A stretch of DNA of 64,000 nucleotides, from contig CM036231.1 of the NCBI GenBank assembly GCA_020631735.1, positions 5,421,831 to 5,485,830 of the forward strand. Direction: 5' to 3'. A model generated the notes under the pieces. The model was given only the letters and a program-made list of their open reading frames with translations. It was not told the DNA's origin and did not search any database. The translations under genes were made by a program, and so were the position numbers. Positions 11,663-21,760 of the stretch are shown in pieces (the first letter of the stretch is position 1; every line of letters begins with the position of its first letter). The DNA comes from Saccharum officinarum (taxonomy: Eukaryota > Streptophyta > Magnoliopsida > Poales > Poaceae).

Positions 11663-13507
11663 GGGACAAGGATGGGTTCAGGCTAATCTGGTAACTGGTA
11701 CTAGAGAAAGTTTGGTGGAATAGAGTGCAGGTTGGCCCACAGGATCCAGTGCTTGATCCCTGGTTGGACCAACCAAAAAACATTCTTTCTCAAAAAGGAC
11801 CTACAATTTTCCATTTGAATATTAAGAACCATTCATTATGCCTTGGACAAATCGGGTTATCTTCTGGGACTGGGGACTCAAAACTATCTCTGCTGATTGA
11901 TGCACAGAAAGAGCTTTGCATTCTGTTTTATTATAATTGCAACTGGCAAATTTGTATTAGTTCCTGATGAATAGCGTTAATTGGGGCCGAGGGAAATGTC
12001 TCTAGTCCAGGCCTGAAAGTACACAAATGGATATTTGGTTGCTTACGAATTGAATTTCCAGTTGTACAAATATGTTCCTTAACTATTATGCTCCGCTTTG
12101 CATTCAAGTTAGGGACTTGTGGTAACAGAATGAGTTTAGGATAAACCGAGCTCAGCCTATGTAGGAAATTTGTTTTTACCAAATTTGCTTCCTGCAGTTT
12201 AGCTGGAGCTTTGACTGCTTTAGTGTAGCAAGTGTCTAAATTTACTAGCAGACAACTTGGATGATGTTTGACGTAATGCTGTCAACCGTTTTCATGTGTA
12301 CTACTGCCTAAGAGCATCTCCAACTTGACCCCTACTTCAGATTTAGGTAGCGGAGGCCAAAAACCAACTCCAACAGGCCCCCTACTAGACCCCCACATTT
12401 GTTGGCCTCCTACTTTTCCCCTCCACCCTCTACTTCTGTTGGCTCCCTACTCTCCACCGTGCAAAATCTGGATGAAAGAGATGACAAAAGAGCCCCACGT
12501 ATCATTCACTACTAAAACGAATTTGAGTAGTATGGTTTAGGTAGTATTACTGGAGTTGGAAGTAAAATATGAGTTGGAAGTAAAATATGAGTAGTTTCAA
12601 AATAGGTGGCTTACTAAATAGAGAAGTAGGGGGTGTGTTTTAGGTAGTATTGCTGGAGATGCTCTAAGTGCTTATTGTTTGGCACCCTTTCCTTCATTGC
12701 CCATGAAATGCTTGGCCTTAATTCGTGTCCTTTTTTCTTTTAGACTGGAGCACAAGTAGTATACTCAAAGTATGCTGGGACCGAGGTCGAATTCAATGAC
12801 TCAAAGCATCTTATTCTCAAAGAAGACGATATCATTGGTATTCTTGAGACAGATGATGTAAAGGATATGAAGCCTCTCAATGACCGTGTTCTCATCAAGG
12901 TATTCATAAATTCTTACTCTTGTTGTAACAATTTTGTCATAGATGTTTATATTTTGGGCTGTAAAACTTGAGTTTTGTTACTTGTCTTTGTCTTTGTTCT
13001 TGTTACTATATTCTGCTCTTGTACAGCATAGCTACCCTTCAGTTACATTTCTCGGTGGCATGCCGTGACAGGTTGCAGAAGCTGAAGACAAAACTCCTGG
13101 GGGCCTTATCCTCACTGAAACAACTAAAGAGAAGCCATCCATCGGAATGGTGAGTTCTTGCCACCAGCTTGCCTATTAGAATTATGTATTTCTCTTCTAT
13201 GCTTGTGCGAGTTGCAAGGATTCGATACCTCAAGATACATGTATACGAGATAGCACTAGCAAAGTATTCATATTCAAGGTCTGGCTGTTAAAAGGTGAAT
13301 ACATGAGCTAAAGCTCCTGTTTCGTCGGTGCAGGTTGTAGCTGTTGGCCCGGGTCCTCTGGACGAGGAAGGCAAGAGACAGCCACTGTCGGTGCCGGTGG
13401 GCAGCACGGTACTGTACTCCAAGTATGCAGGGAGCGAGTTCAAGGGCGCTGATGGCACGGGCTACATTGTGTTGAGAGTGTCGGATGTGATGGCTGTCCT
13501 GTCTTGA
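6500..13507 (+). CDS. CPN20: 20 kDa chaperonin, chloroplastic (double GroES-domain co-chaperonin)
   Basis: Five exons with consensus GT-AG borders in phase 0: 6500-6652, 6801-6980, 12744-12899, 13072-13149 and 13334-13507, giving 246 residues. Residues 1-50 are Ser/Ala/Arg-rich without acids, like a plastid transit peptide. Two tandem cpn10 domains follow: the first starts [12 protein letters not shown] and carries GGILLP, the second starts [12 protein letters not shown] and carries GGLILT. Each has a VVAVG strand and a YSKYAG strand. This duplicated layout is diagnostic of plant CPN20, which caps Cpn60 in the stroma and assists folding; a role in iron-SOD activation is reported for Arabidopsis. 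The length is close to family norm and no key motif is missing. The second intron (6981-12743) is 5.8 kb because of the transposon insertions described separately. Confidence 0.95.
7105..7146 (-). mobile_element. 42-bp LINE 3'-end insertion with 21-bp TSD
   Basis: On the minus strand it reads ACCCCAACTTGCTTGGGACA and continues into a TTG-repeat tail, the same 3' terminus as the RTE LINEs at 10090-10125 and 11000-11040. It is flanked by AGGTTCCATGCTTGTAGCCAT (7084-7104) and the same 21-mer with one change (7147-7167). This is a severely 5'-truncated target-primed insertion. Confidence 0.8.
7168..10130 (+). mobile_element. RTE-type LINE, 5'-truncated and decayed
   Basis: A non-LTR retrotransposon in the sense orientation inside CPN20 intron 2. 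It encodes an endonuclease followed by a reverse transcriptase and ends with CCCCAACTTGCTTGGGACAA and a short TTG tail rather than poly(A), which is characteristic of plant RTE-clade LINEs. The left limit is approximate because it abuts the 42-bp insertion; no TSD could be matched. Confidence 0.8.
7189..10007 (+). pseudogene. LINE ORF: AP endonuclease plus reverse transcriptase, broken
   Basis: Endonuclease motifs: [10 protein letters not shown] near 7231, HETKW near 7315, GGDLNGHVG near 7633, and SQIDFIL with a later SQHKLV. RT motifs: [11 protein letters not shown] near 8609, [19 protein letters not shown] near 8974, and the catalytic FADD at 9241-9252. The frame is broken by a shift near 7700, an in-frame TAG at 8061-8063, a shift near 8840 and a further shift between 9528 and 9663. 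The C-terminal part (9663-10007) includes WFGHVQRRP. No start codon precedes the endonuclease, so the 5' end is truncated. It cannot encode a working protein. Confidence 0.85.
10132..10659. other. CPN20 intron 2, unannotated stretch
   Basis: AT-rich intronic sequence between two LINE insertions. I see no coding motif or terminal repeat. Confidence 0.5.
10677..11045 (+). mobile_element. 5'-truncated RTE LINE copy with 17-bp TSD
   Basis: This segment repeats positions about 9760-10125 of the larger LINE ([25 protein letters not shown]) and ends in a TTG-rich tail. It is bounded by GGTTCCTCTCACAAGAA at 10660-10676 and again at 11046-11062, an exact 17-bp duplication. It is therefore a separate retrotransposition event and not part of the upstream copy. 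Confidence 0.9.
11063..12311. other. CPN20 intron 2, unannotated stretch
   Basis: Apart from the TG/poly(G) tract listed separately, this intronic sequence shows no coding similarity or repeat boundary that I recognise. Confidence 0.5.
11622..11665 (+). repeat. (TG)n followed by 20 G
   Basis: GTGCGTGTGCGTGTGTG runs directly into 20 consecutive G (11646-11665). A simple repeat inside CPN20 intron 2, able in principle to form G-quadruplex. Exact length is vulnerable to sequencing error. Confidence 0.9.
12312..12664. mobile_element. Tourist-like MITE (TSD TAA)
   Basis: The left terminus GAGCATCTCCAACTTG and right terminus TGCTGGAGATGCTC are inverted repeats. They are flanked by TAA at 12309-12311 and 12665-12667. 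It lies about 80 bp upstream of CPN20 exon 3. Confidence 0.8.
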
Positions 13508-13655
13508 GCCTTTCGTTTCCAGCTCTTACTGTAGTTTGCAGCCAATAGTTGTGAAGTGGTACGAAACGATCGCTTTGTGGTGATCATCACAAAATGCTGA
13601 TACTGTTCCGGACTATCGGCTATAATTTGTGTGCACACGGGTTACTGGCTTACCT

Positions 13656-13657
13656 GT

Positions 13658-13688
<31 letters not shown>

Positions 13689-13697
13689 GGGGGGGGG
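13656..13697 (+). repeat. (TG)n followed by 26 G
   Basis: A TG dinucleotide run followed by 26 consecutive G (13672-13697), about 150 bp past the CPN20 stop codon. It has the same architecture as the tract at 11622-11665. Confidence 0.9.
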
Positions 13698-13913
13698 TTT
13701 ATAAACGTCAGCAAGTGAGAGCACTCAGTTATTTTTACAAGGATATTTAGGGGTGGTGAAGTCGCCCTTGCTGTTTTCTACTATTTCCTTGGATTCTGGA
13801 CTCCTGTTCCTTACCCGTCTGTCGAATTGCTTGGCAATTGCCAATGAGATGAGGGTTTGCAATGATCTTGCGGCTTCTTGTTGCCGAACGTTTAGTGATA
13901 GTTGCAAGACTTG

Positions 13914-14041
13914 CAGCTTGTTCGGTTGGCTGGCTGCCAGCAAGCAGTGCTTTTCTCTTACATCAAATTAGCATCAGTTATTTGTCAGTCAGCAGTATTT
14001 TTCTCTCATAATAAATTAGCATCAGCCAGCCGAACAAGCTG
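13914..14041. mobile_element. Short MITE with CAGCTTGTTCGG termini
   Basis: CAGCTTGTTCGGTTGGCTGGCTG at the left is mirrored by CAGCCAGCCGAACAAGCTG at the right. The 128-bp body has AT-rich noncoding sequence. Termini of this kind are common in grass MITEs; superfamily and TSD are uncertain. Confidence 0.65.
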
Positions 14042-14059
14042 TTGAGCTTTGCTTTTCGG

Positions 14060-14483
14060 CGGCACTGGAAGACCTCTGCCCTCTGCTAGGACACGTCTGG
14101 ATCTTTATAGTCGGTATCCAAACGGGTGGGTTAAGCTTCAGTCTCAATTCAATGACTTGGGTGCCACTCATTTCTCAGTCTCTATCTGACACCGTCTCCT
14201 GATCCGTCTCTTCTTCAGACTGCTTGCTTCACTCTGTCCCACCGTGCCCCGTCTCTCGCTGCGCTGTGCGCTTCCCCCCACCACGCTGCACCCCACCATC
14301 AGGTGCACCGTGCCCCACTCCACCTCGCCCGTTGCGGCCGCGGCGTCACCGAACCACCACCAACCCGATGCCACCAGTTTGAGGTCGTCATCGGCCGAGA
14401 CATCGTCTCCTACGGCTAGCCGAAGACACCACGATAGGAAGGGAAGTCCTGCAACGGAGGTGTATGCTGGGCCATTGTTCTTG
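14060..14483. repeat. Unclassified repeat family, copy B, left part
   Basis: GC-rich tract like the left part of copy A. It is interrupted by the copia element at 14489 and resumes at 24813. The left boundary is approximate. Confidence 0.45.
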
Positions 14484-15150
14484 ACGTCTGAAAGCCCAAG
14501 TTTGGTTTTGGTAATCAATGACACCAAGTTGCTAATGTCATGTGTTAAGTGTTTTGAGTTAGGCATAAGCAACACATGTGATGAAGGTGTATGTGGCAAG
14601 GAATGGTGGCCACAAGATCACAAAGAGATGGTGCATGGACATGAAATGATGATCATGGTGGAGATGCACATAAAATGAAGGACAAGATGATCAAGTGAAA
14701 GAGAAGGATCTAAGAGCGCAAGGCAAAGGTATAACCATAGGGTTTTCCTTTTGCCGGTCTAAGATGAGTAGAGAAGTGATTGACCGGGTTTAGGATACAT
14801 AGCCGACTATCAAGAGGGGCAATCATGGTTAGCTCGGAAATCAAGTGCCACTAGATCAACGTCTTGAGCATATGCATTAGGATCTAGTAAAGAGCTAACA
14901 TAACGCCTTGAAAAATGATTGTGAAATGCTAACACACATGCACATGGAGGTGTACACTTGGTGGTGTTAGCACAGTTGCGAAGGCGGTGGAGTTTAAGCG
15001 GTAGAGAGGGGTTTGGGGTTCGCTCTCCCTCCCGCCGAGCGTGCGAGCGCGGGATTCAGGCGTTTTCGAGAAAATGAAATGCCTATTTTCTATTGCGCCG
15101 GAGGCGAGAAAGGGTGGTGAAAGTCCGAATTGTTTTTCACTGAAAAACGG

Positions 15151-15580
15151 CGATCGGACGCTGCACCGGACGCTGCACCGGACGCTGCACCGGACGCTGC
15201 ACCGGACGCGGTCTCGGTTTGACCGGGCGCGTCCGGTCAGTTCAACTGGGCGTAAGAGAGAAGCGCGCGACCGGCGCGTCCGGTCCTTCACGGGACCGGA
15301 GCGTCCGGTCACGCGTCCAGAAACACAGAGAGAAGCGGAGTGACGATCGGACGCGCGGCGCGTCCGGTCACGTACGATCGGACGCGTCCGGTCGTAGCTG
15401 GAGCTTACTGGAACGCGACCGGACGCTGGCACTGTCGCGTCCGGTCACTCGTTGAGCGCGTCCGGTCACTCGGTTCAGCGCGTCCGGTCAGGGCAACGGC
15501 TAGTTCTGACGCGCACTGTTCACGTTTGTCGTGTAGTGACCGGACGCGTCCGGTCACCCTGACCGGAGCGTCCGGTCAGC
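15151..15580. repeat. U3 array of inverted CpG-rich motifs
   Basis: About ten copies of GCGTCCGGTC and nine of CGGACGC in the opposite sense fill this stretch. They include a perfect 12-bp tandem (CGGACGCTGCAC, four copies at 15155-15202) and palindromes such as GACCGGACGCGTCCGGTC near 15540. The array lies immediately upstream of the LTR TATA box and recurs in the 3' LTR (23520-23945) and in the solo LTR at 2280-2770. Confidence 0.85.
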
Positions 15581-15628
15581 ACGATTTTCGCTGAGTCGTC
15601 TGTAACGGCTAGCTGCGTACCCCTTCGT

Positions 15629-15636
15629 TATAAATA
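15629..15636 (+). promoter_or_regulatory. 5' LTR TATA box
   Basis: TATAAATA, directly after the CpG-rich array, is the likely pol II promoter that drives the element's genomic RNA. Confidence 0.65.
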
Positions 15637-16439
15637 GACGTTGGCCGGGGTTTGAGGGCAACTCTTGCACATTTTGAGATATAGAGACATACTTTGAGCT
15701 AGAGAACAACCCCTCCACTCATCTCTTTGCATAGTTGCACATCTTGAGTGAGATTGAGTGAGATTCAAGTGCATTGCTTGAGAGTTGCATTCTAGAGGCA
15801 CTTGATCTTCGAGTTGCTGCGGATTTCTTGTTACTCTTCCGTGTTTCCCGACACGGTAGACGGCTTGGAGCAGCGGAGGTGATTGAGCTCGCAATTGGAG
15901 ATTGTTGGAGCCTTCACCAAGTGTTGTAAGGGGTTCTTGATCCTTCCCCGCGGGAGTTCGTGAATTGGATACTCTAGTGGAGCTCGTGGCTTGGAGGATC
16001 CCCGTCTTGTGTGCGGTTGTGCGGCGCCCGCCGAGGGCTCAACTCTTGATAGTTGATTAGCTCGCGAACCGACAAGTGGGTGCATCGCCACAACGAGGAG
16101 TAGCTTGCCGGGAAGCAAGTGAACCTCGGGATAAATTCTTGTGTCATTCTCTTCCCGAGGATTTCTCTTGTGTGATTGATTGATTGGTACTTCTCATCTC
16201 TACACGGCGGTATAATCACTCGAAGCTCTTCTCTCGTTTTACATCTTGTATCTAGCTTGTTGTTGTTGTAGTGTTTAGTGGATAGCCTTGTACTAGACTT
16301 GAATAGGTGGCTTGCTTAATTAGTTAGAGCTAGTGCATTTTGCTCCGCCACCTTTTATACTAACTTGTGGTTAAGTAATTCGTGTAGAAGTTTTAATTAG
16401 GCTATTCACCCCCCCCTCTAGCCATTCGGACCTTACAAG

Positions 16440-16457
16440 TGGTATCAGAGCCGAGGC
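16440..16457 (+). promoter_or_regulatory. Primer binding site (initiator Met-tRNA)
   Basis: TGGTATCAGAGCCGAGGC begins two bases after the 5' LTR. It matches the copia-type PBS complementary to the 3' end of plant initiator methionine tRNA. Confidence 0.85.
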
Positions 16458-16497
16458 ACCGTTTATTTGAGGCTTAACAACCTACGGTGAAATAGAA

Positions 16498-18564
16498 ATG
16501 GCTCAATTAAGCTTGCACATCAACAACACCAAGAAGGCACCTCACTTTGATGGCACAAATTATGCATATTGGAAGGTTAAGATGACCGCACACCTAAAGT
16601 CAATCAATAGAGAAGTGTGGAAGGTCACCGAAACAAAATTTGAGGTTGCTAATCCGGAAGCACCTACACCGGTAGAGGAGAAGAAGCTCCAATGCAATGA
16701 TATTGCCATTAGTGCTCTTCATGAGGCACTAGATGACAAGACATTTGAGCAAGTAAAGAACATAGAGATTGCTCATGATGCTTGGGCCAAGCTAGAAGAA
16801 ACATTTGAGGGCACCGAAGGTACAAAGACCGCTAAAGCATATATCTTGCAAGAAAAATTTTCAAGCTTCAAGATGCAAGATGATGAGAGTGTACCGGAGA
16901 TGTTTCATAGGTTGCAAGTCATCGTCAATGAGCTCAAGGCACTTGGTGAGGAGGTCAAGGACAATCAATTCTCTATGAAGTTCTTGAGAAGTCTACCCAA
17001 GAGATTTGATACATTGATCACCGTGCTAGTGAGGACTACATTGAAGAATTCAACTCCTCAACAAATATTTCAAGAAGTGATGACCGATGATTCATATAGA
17101 GAAGATGATGAGAAGGATGAGTTGGTCAAGAAGAAGAAGAAGGAAAATGAGAAGAAAGATGATGAAAAGAAGAAGAGTGTGGCATTCAAAGCCACCACAT
17201 CCAAGAGCAAATCCAAGATTGAATCATCAAGTGATGAAGACTCAAGCTCTTGTGATGGTGATGACATTGATGAGAAGATGGCTCTCTTTGTCAAGCAATT
17301 TGGTAAATTCATGAAGAAGAAAGGCTATCGTGCAAGAAGGAGGAAGAACTCATCCAAGAAGAGTGAGCATACCATGAGATGCTTTAGATGCCATAGCAAG
17401 GACCATCTCATTGCAAAGTGTCCTTATGATAGTGATGATGAAGATGCTATCAAGAAAGAGAAGAAGAAGCAAGAAAAGAAAAAGAGCTCTTATAAGAAGA
17501 AGAATGATTCTCATGTTGCTACATGGGATAGTGATGATTCCTCAAGTGATGATGAGGATGACTACAAGAGCAAGAAGAAGGGACATGCTAGCATTGCCAT
17601 CCAAGAGAATGTCTCCCTCTTCGACACTCCATCGTGCTTCATGGCTAAGGCCGCTAAGGTATCATCCGACGATGAGAGTGATCATGATAATGCTAGTGAT
17701 AGTGATAGTGATGAAGAAGAATTCACTAAAGATGAACTAATCACTATGCTAGAAGATTGCACTCAACATTTTAAAGAATCTAGAAAGGAGTGCAAGGGCT
17801 TGCTTAAGGAAAAGAAAAACCTTATGCAAGAACTTGATGAGCTTAGGGCATCTTATGAGAGTCTAAAGGTAGACCATAAGAAGCTTCAAAAGTCTCACAC
17901 TAAGCTTGAAGAAGCTCATTCCTCTCTAGTTGAAAAATGTGAAAACATGTCAACTAATGTTGAGAAAGCTAAAACTTATAACATGGGCATATCATGTGAT
18001 ATAATTGATGAAACTTTTGATAAGCCTATTATTGTTGCTCCTACTAACCCTTCATGTAGCTCATCTACATCATCCTCATCTAGTAGTGATGGTTTCACTT
18101 GTGACTCCACACTTATAGTTGAGAATGAAAATCTCAAGAAGGAGGTAAAAGAGCTCAATCACACATTAGCTAAGGCTTATGGTGGTGAGGACCGCTTGCT
18201 TATGTGCTTGGGTAGCCAAAGAGCTTCTCTCTACAAAGAGGGATTGGGCTATAACCCCAAGAAAGGCAAGGCCGCTTTTGCTTCTCACAAGACTCGTTTT
18301 GTGAAGAACAATGGTAGCTATTGCAAAAGTTGCAAGCAAGTTGGTCACATAGAGCAACATTGCGTGAACAAGAAATCCAATGCAAATGTATCCTCAATCA
18401 AGTTTAATTCTTTCTATATGCTTACCAAGGGTACAAATGGTGTTCATGCTAAGTTTATCGGTACACCATGGATGGGCTCAAAGAAGAAAGCCATTTGGGT
18501 ACCAAAGAGCTTAGTCTCTAACCTTGGAGGACCCAAACAAGTTTGGGTACCTAAAAAGAATTGA
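16498..18564 (+). CDS. gag: Gag polyprotein of copia element
   Basis: 688 residues, uninterrupted, starting at an ATG 60 bp after the LTR. The N-terminus has the copia Gag (UBN2-like) signature HFDGTNYAYWKVKM, with AWAKLEETFEGT near residue 97. Lys/Glu-rich then Ser/Asp-rich low-complexity stretches follow. Two CCHC zinc knuckles are visible: CFRCHSKDHLIAKC at 295-308 and CKSCKQVGHIEQHC at 609-622. Between them lies a probable coiled coil (about 410-500). The protein should form the virus-like particle and bind the RNA. It ends at TGA, and pol is in the +1 frame. Confidence 0.92.
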   Translation: MAQLSLHINNTKKAPHFDGTNYAYWKVKMTAHLKSINREVWKVTETKFEVANPEAPTPVEEKKLQCNDIAISALHEALDDKTFEQVKNIEIAHDAWAKLEETFEGTEGTKTAKAYILQEKFSSFKMQDDESVPEMFHRLQVIVNELKALGEEVKDNQFSMKFLRSLPKRFDTLITVLVRTTLKNSTPQQIFQEVMTDDSYREDDEKDELVKKKKKENEKKDDEKKKSVAFKATTSKSKSKIESSSDEDSSSCDGDDIDEKMALFVKQFGKFMKKKGYRARRRKNSSKKSEHTMRCFRCHSKDHLIAKCPYDSDDEDAIKKEKKKQEKKKSSYKKKNDSHVATWDSDDSSSDDEDDYKSKKKGHASIAIQENVSLFDTPSCFMAKAAKVSSDDESDHDNASDSDSDEEEFTKDELITMLEDCTQHFKESRKECKGLLKEKKNLMQELDELRASYESLKVDHKKLQKSHTKLEEAHSSLVEKCENMSTNVEKAKTYNMGISCDIIDETFDKPIIVAPTNPSCSSSTSSSSSSDGFTCDSTLIVENENLKKEVKELNHTLAKAYGGEDRLLMCLGSQRASLYKEGLGYNPKKGKAAFASHKTRFVKNNGSYCKSCKQVGHIEQHCVNKKSNANVSSIKFNSFYMLTKGTNGVHAKFIGTPWMGSKKKAIWVPKSLVSNLGGPKQVWVPKKN

Positions 18565-18577
18565 TCTTGTCTTGTAG

Positions 18578-21500
18578 GTCAATTACAAAGCCGGAGGAAG
18601 GCATTGGGTGCTTGATAGTGGGTGCACTCAACATATGACCGGGGATTCTTGTATGTTCAAATCTATTGATAGAAGTCAAAATGGTGGTTTTGATGCTATC
18701 ACTTTCGGCAACAACAAGAAAGGCAAGGTCAAGGGGCTTGGTAAAATTGCTATCTCAAATGACATGAGCATATCTAATGTGTTGCTAGTTGAGAGCTTAG
18801 ATTTCAATCTTTTATCGGTGGCACAACTTTGTGATCTTGGCTTCAAGTGCATATTTGGTAGTGATGATGTTGAAGTCATAAGTGTTGATGGATCAAATTT
18901 GATATTCAAAGGATTTAGACATGATAGCTTATACTTGGTTGACTTCAATGATAGTGAGACACAATTGACATCATGCTTGCTTAGCAAATCTAGTATGGGA
19001 TGGTTGTGGCATAGAAGGCTTGGTCATGTTGGAATGAAGCAATTGAACAAACTTTTGAGGCATGACTTAGTAAGAGGCTTGAAGGATGTCACCTTTGAGA
19101 AGGATAAACCTTGTAGTGCTTGTCAAGCCGGCAAACAAGTTGGAAATACACATCCGAGTAAGAGTGAAATGAGCACATCAAAGGCATTTGAGCTATTGCA
19201 CATGGACTTGTTCGGGCCAACAACATACACTAGTATTGGTGGAAACAAGTATGGTTTTGTGATAGTGGATGACTACACTAGATACACTTGGGTGCTCTTT
19301 CTTTATGACAAGAGTGATGTTTATGATCTATTCAAGTCTTTTGTCAAGAGAGTGCAAAATGAGTTTGAAATCACCATCAAGAAGATTAGAAGTGACAATG
19401 GTAGTGAGTTCAAGAACACAAGAATTGAAGATTTGTGTGATGATCTTGGTATTGGGCATCAATTCTCACCAACGTACACTCCTCAATCCAATGGTGTAGT
19501 TGAAAGGAAAAATAGAACTTTGATTGACATGGCTAGATCAATGCTTAGCGAATATAATGTGAGTCATTCTTTTTGGAGTGAAGCTATCAACACGGCTTGC
19601 TATTGTAGCAACCGTCTCTATTGCCGTGGGAAGCTTGGGAAGACACCATATGAGCTATTGAATGGAAGAAAGCCTAACATTGCATACTTTAGAGTGTTTG
19701 GTTGCAAATGCTATATTCTCAAGAAAGGCACTAGGTTGAGCAAGTTTGAAAAGAAATGTGATGAAGGGTTCTTACTTGGTTATTCTACCACAAGCAAATC
19801 ATATAGAGTTTGGAATCTCACAAATGGCACCTTGGAAGAAGTTCATGATGTTGAGTTTGATGAAACCCAAGGGTCTCAAAATGAAGCTCAAAACCTTGAT
19901 GATGTGAGAGGGGATCAATTGTCAAATGCAATGAAGAACATGGACATTGGTGATATAAGGCCTATGCAAGTTGATGATGATGATATTCATGTGATCAACC
20001 AAAGTGTGCAAATTGATACAAATCAAGCAAGCTCTTGTGGTTCTCATGATGAAGCTCAAGTTCAAGGTCAAACAAGTGGAAGCAATCAACTCCCAATACT
20101 CCAACCTACTAGCATTGCTAGGGATCATCCATTGGATCAAATCATTGGTGGAATTCAAAGTGGTGTTCAAACTAGATCAAGGCTAGCATCCTTTTGTGAG
20201 CACTACTCATTTGTGTCACTTGAAGAACCTAAGAAAATAGAAGATGCATTGAAAGATTCCGATTGGGTAAATGCCATGCATGAAGAGCTAAACAACTTCA
20301 TTAGAAATCAAGTTTGGGAACTTGTTGAAAGGCCGAAGAAATACAATGTGATTGGTACTAAGTGGGTCTTTAGAAACAAGCAAGATCAAGATGGCATGGT
20401 TGTGAGGAACAAAGCAAGATTGGTAGCACAAGGTTACACACAAGTTGAAGGTCTTGACTTTGGAGAGACATATGCACCGGTTGCAAGATTGGAGGCTATT
20501 AGAATCTTATTAGCATATGCTTGTGCACACAACATTAAGCTCTATCAAATGGATGTCAAGAGTGCATTTCTCAATGGCTACATCAATGAAGAAGTTTATG
20601 TTGAGCAACCTCCCGGTTTTGAAGATGATAAGAAGCCTAACCATGTTTACAAGCTAAAAAAGGCATTATATGGTTTGAAGCAAGCACCTAGAGCATGGTA
20701 TGAGAGATTGAGGGACTTTCTTCTCTCTAAAGGGTTCAAGATGGGAAGGGTTGACACCACTCTCTTCACCAAGAAGCTTGAAAATGACTTGGTTGTGTTG
20801 CAAATCTATGTGGATGACATTATCTTTGGATCAACCAATCAAGACTTTTGTGAAGAGTTTGGAAATATGATGGCTAATGAGTTTGAGATGTCTATGATTG
20901 GAGAGCTTAGTTACTTTCTTGGACTTCAAATCAAGCAAATGAAGAATGGTACTTTTGTAAGTCAAGGCAAGTACATCAAGGACATGATCAAGAAGTTTGG
21001 ATTGCAAGATGCTAAGCATATGAGTACACCAATGGGCACAAATGATCAATTGGGTATTGATGCTAGTGGCAACATGGTAGATCAAAAGCAATACCGGTCT
21101 ATGATTGGAAGTTTGCTCTATGTCACCGCTTCTAGGCCGGATGTGATGTTTAGTGTATGCAAGTGTGCAAGATATCAAGCTTCACCTAGAGAAAGTCACT
21201 TGAAAGCAACCAAGAGGATATTGAGATATCTTAAGGGCACTCATGATGTTGGATTATGGTTTCCAAAGGGGTCTAACTTTGAGTTGATTGGATATTCGGA
21301 CTCCGACTATGGTGGATGCAAGATTGATAGAATGAGCACAAGTGGCACTTGTCAATTGCTTGGAAGGTCTCTTGTTTCATGGTCATCAAAGAAACAAAAT
21401 AGTGTTGCACTATCTACCGCCGAGGCCGAATACATTAGTGCCGGTAGTTGTTGTGCACAATTGCTTTGGATGAAAGCCACCTTGAATGACTTTGGAATTA

Positions 21501-21760
21501 AATTCAAGAATGTGCCTTTGTTTTGTGATAATGAGAGTGCTATAAAGATGACACAAAATCCGGTTCAACATTCAAGAACGAAGCACATTGACATAAGGCA
21601 TCACTTCATAAGGGACCATCAACAAAAGGGTGATATTAGCATTGAAAGCATTGGCACTGAAGATCAACTAGCCGACATTTTTACAAAGCCACTTGATGAA
21701 AAGAGATTTTACAAGTTGAAGAATGAATTGAACATACTTGACTTCTCCAACTTGAAATGA
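18578..21760 (+). CDS. pol: Pol polyprotein of copia element (PR-IN-RT-RH)
   Basis: The frame opens at 18578, directly after a TAG (18575-18577), and runs 1060 codons without interruption. There is no ATG before the protease: the first in-frame ATG (18635) falls after [10 protein letters not shown], so independent initiation would lose the catalytic DSG. Integrase shows HRRLGH...CSAC and the D,D-35-E triad in [15 protein letters not shown] and VVERKNR (nucleotides 19205, 19394, 19502). RT has YVDD at 20807-20818. RNase H has SDSDYGGC and STAEAEY. All catalytic residues are present, so the element may be autonomous. How Pol is made is unclear: fusion to Gag would need readthrough plus a +1 shift, or splicing at the acceptor-like TTGTCTTGTAG ending at 18577. 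Confidence 0.92.
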   Translation, partial: VNYKAGGRHWVLDSGCTQHMTGDSCMFKSIDRSQNGGFDAITFGNNKKGKVKGLGKIAISNDMSISNVLLVESLDFNLLSVAQLCDLGFKCIFGSDDVEVISVDGSNLIFKGFRHDSLYLVDFNDSETQLTSCLLSKSSMGWLWHRRLGHVGMKQLNKLLRHDLVRGLKDVTFEKDKPCSACQAGKQVGNTHPSKSEMSTSKAFELLHMDLFGPTTYTSIGGNKYGFVIVDDYTRYTWVLFLYDKSDVYDLFKSFVKRVQNEFEITIKKIRSDNGSEFKNTRIEDLCDDLGIGHQFSPTYTPQSNGVVERKNRTLIDMARSMLSEYNVSHSFWSEAINTACYCSNRLYCRGKLGKTPYELLNGRKPNIAYFRVFGCKCYILKKGTRLSKFEKKCDEGFLLGYSTTSKSYRVWNLTNGTLEEVHDVEFDETQGSQNEAQNLDDVRGDQLSNAMKNMDIGDIRPMQVDDDDIHVINQSVQIDTNQASSCGSHDEAQVQGQTSGSNQLPILQPTSIARDHPLDQIIGGIQSGVQTRSRLASFCEHYSFVSLEEPKKIEDALKDSDWVNAMHEELNNFIRNQVWELVERPKKYNVIGTKWVFRNKQDQDGMVVRNKARLVAQGYTQVEGLDFGETYAPVARLEAIRILLAYACAHNIKLYQMDVKSAFLNGYINEEVYVEQPPGFEDDKKPNHVYKLKKALYGLKQAPRAWYERLRDFLLSKGFKMGRVDTTLFTKKLENDLVVLQIYVDDIIFGSTNQDFCEEFGNMMANEFEMSMIGELSYFLGLQIKQMKNGTFVSQGKYIKDMIKKFGLQDAKHMSTPMGTNDQLGIDASGNMVDQKQYRSMIGSLLYVTASRPDVMFSVCKCARYQASPRESHLKATKRILRYLKGTHDVGLWFPKGSNFELIGYSDSDYGGCKIDRMSTSGTCQLLGRSLVSWSSKKQNSVALSTAEAEYISAGSCCAQLLWMKATLNDFGIKFKNVPLFCDNESAIKMTQNPVQHSRTKHIDIRHHFIRDHQQKGDISIESIGTEDQLADIFTKPLDEKRFYKLKNELNILDFSNLK

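Larger units (their letters stand above)
14489..16437 (+). repeat. 5' LTR of copia element
   Basis: 1949 bp, TG...CA. The TATA box at 15629-15636 places the U3/R border about 1.15 kb into the LTR. Compared with the 3' LTR I see only one extra A near 15110 and two fewer C in the C run near 16410. Several internal open frames translate identically in both LTRs. Confidence 0.93.

Noticed and set aside
15155..15210. CRISPR-like array
   Set aside because: Contiguous 12-bp tandem units without spacers, within an LTR of a plant genome.
18608..18634. GTG start for pol
   Set aside because: Plant nuclear genes and retroelements normally use ATG; the frame is open to 18578 and protease sequence lies upstream of this GTG.
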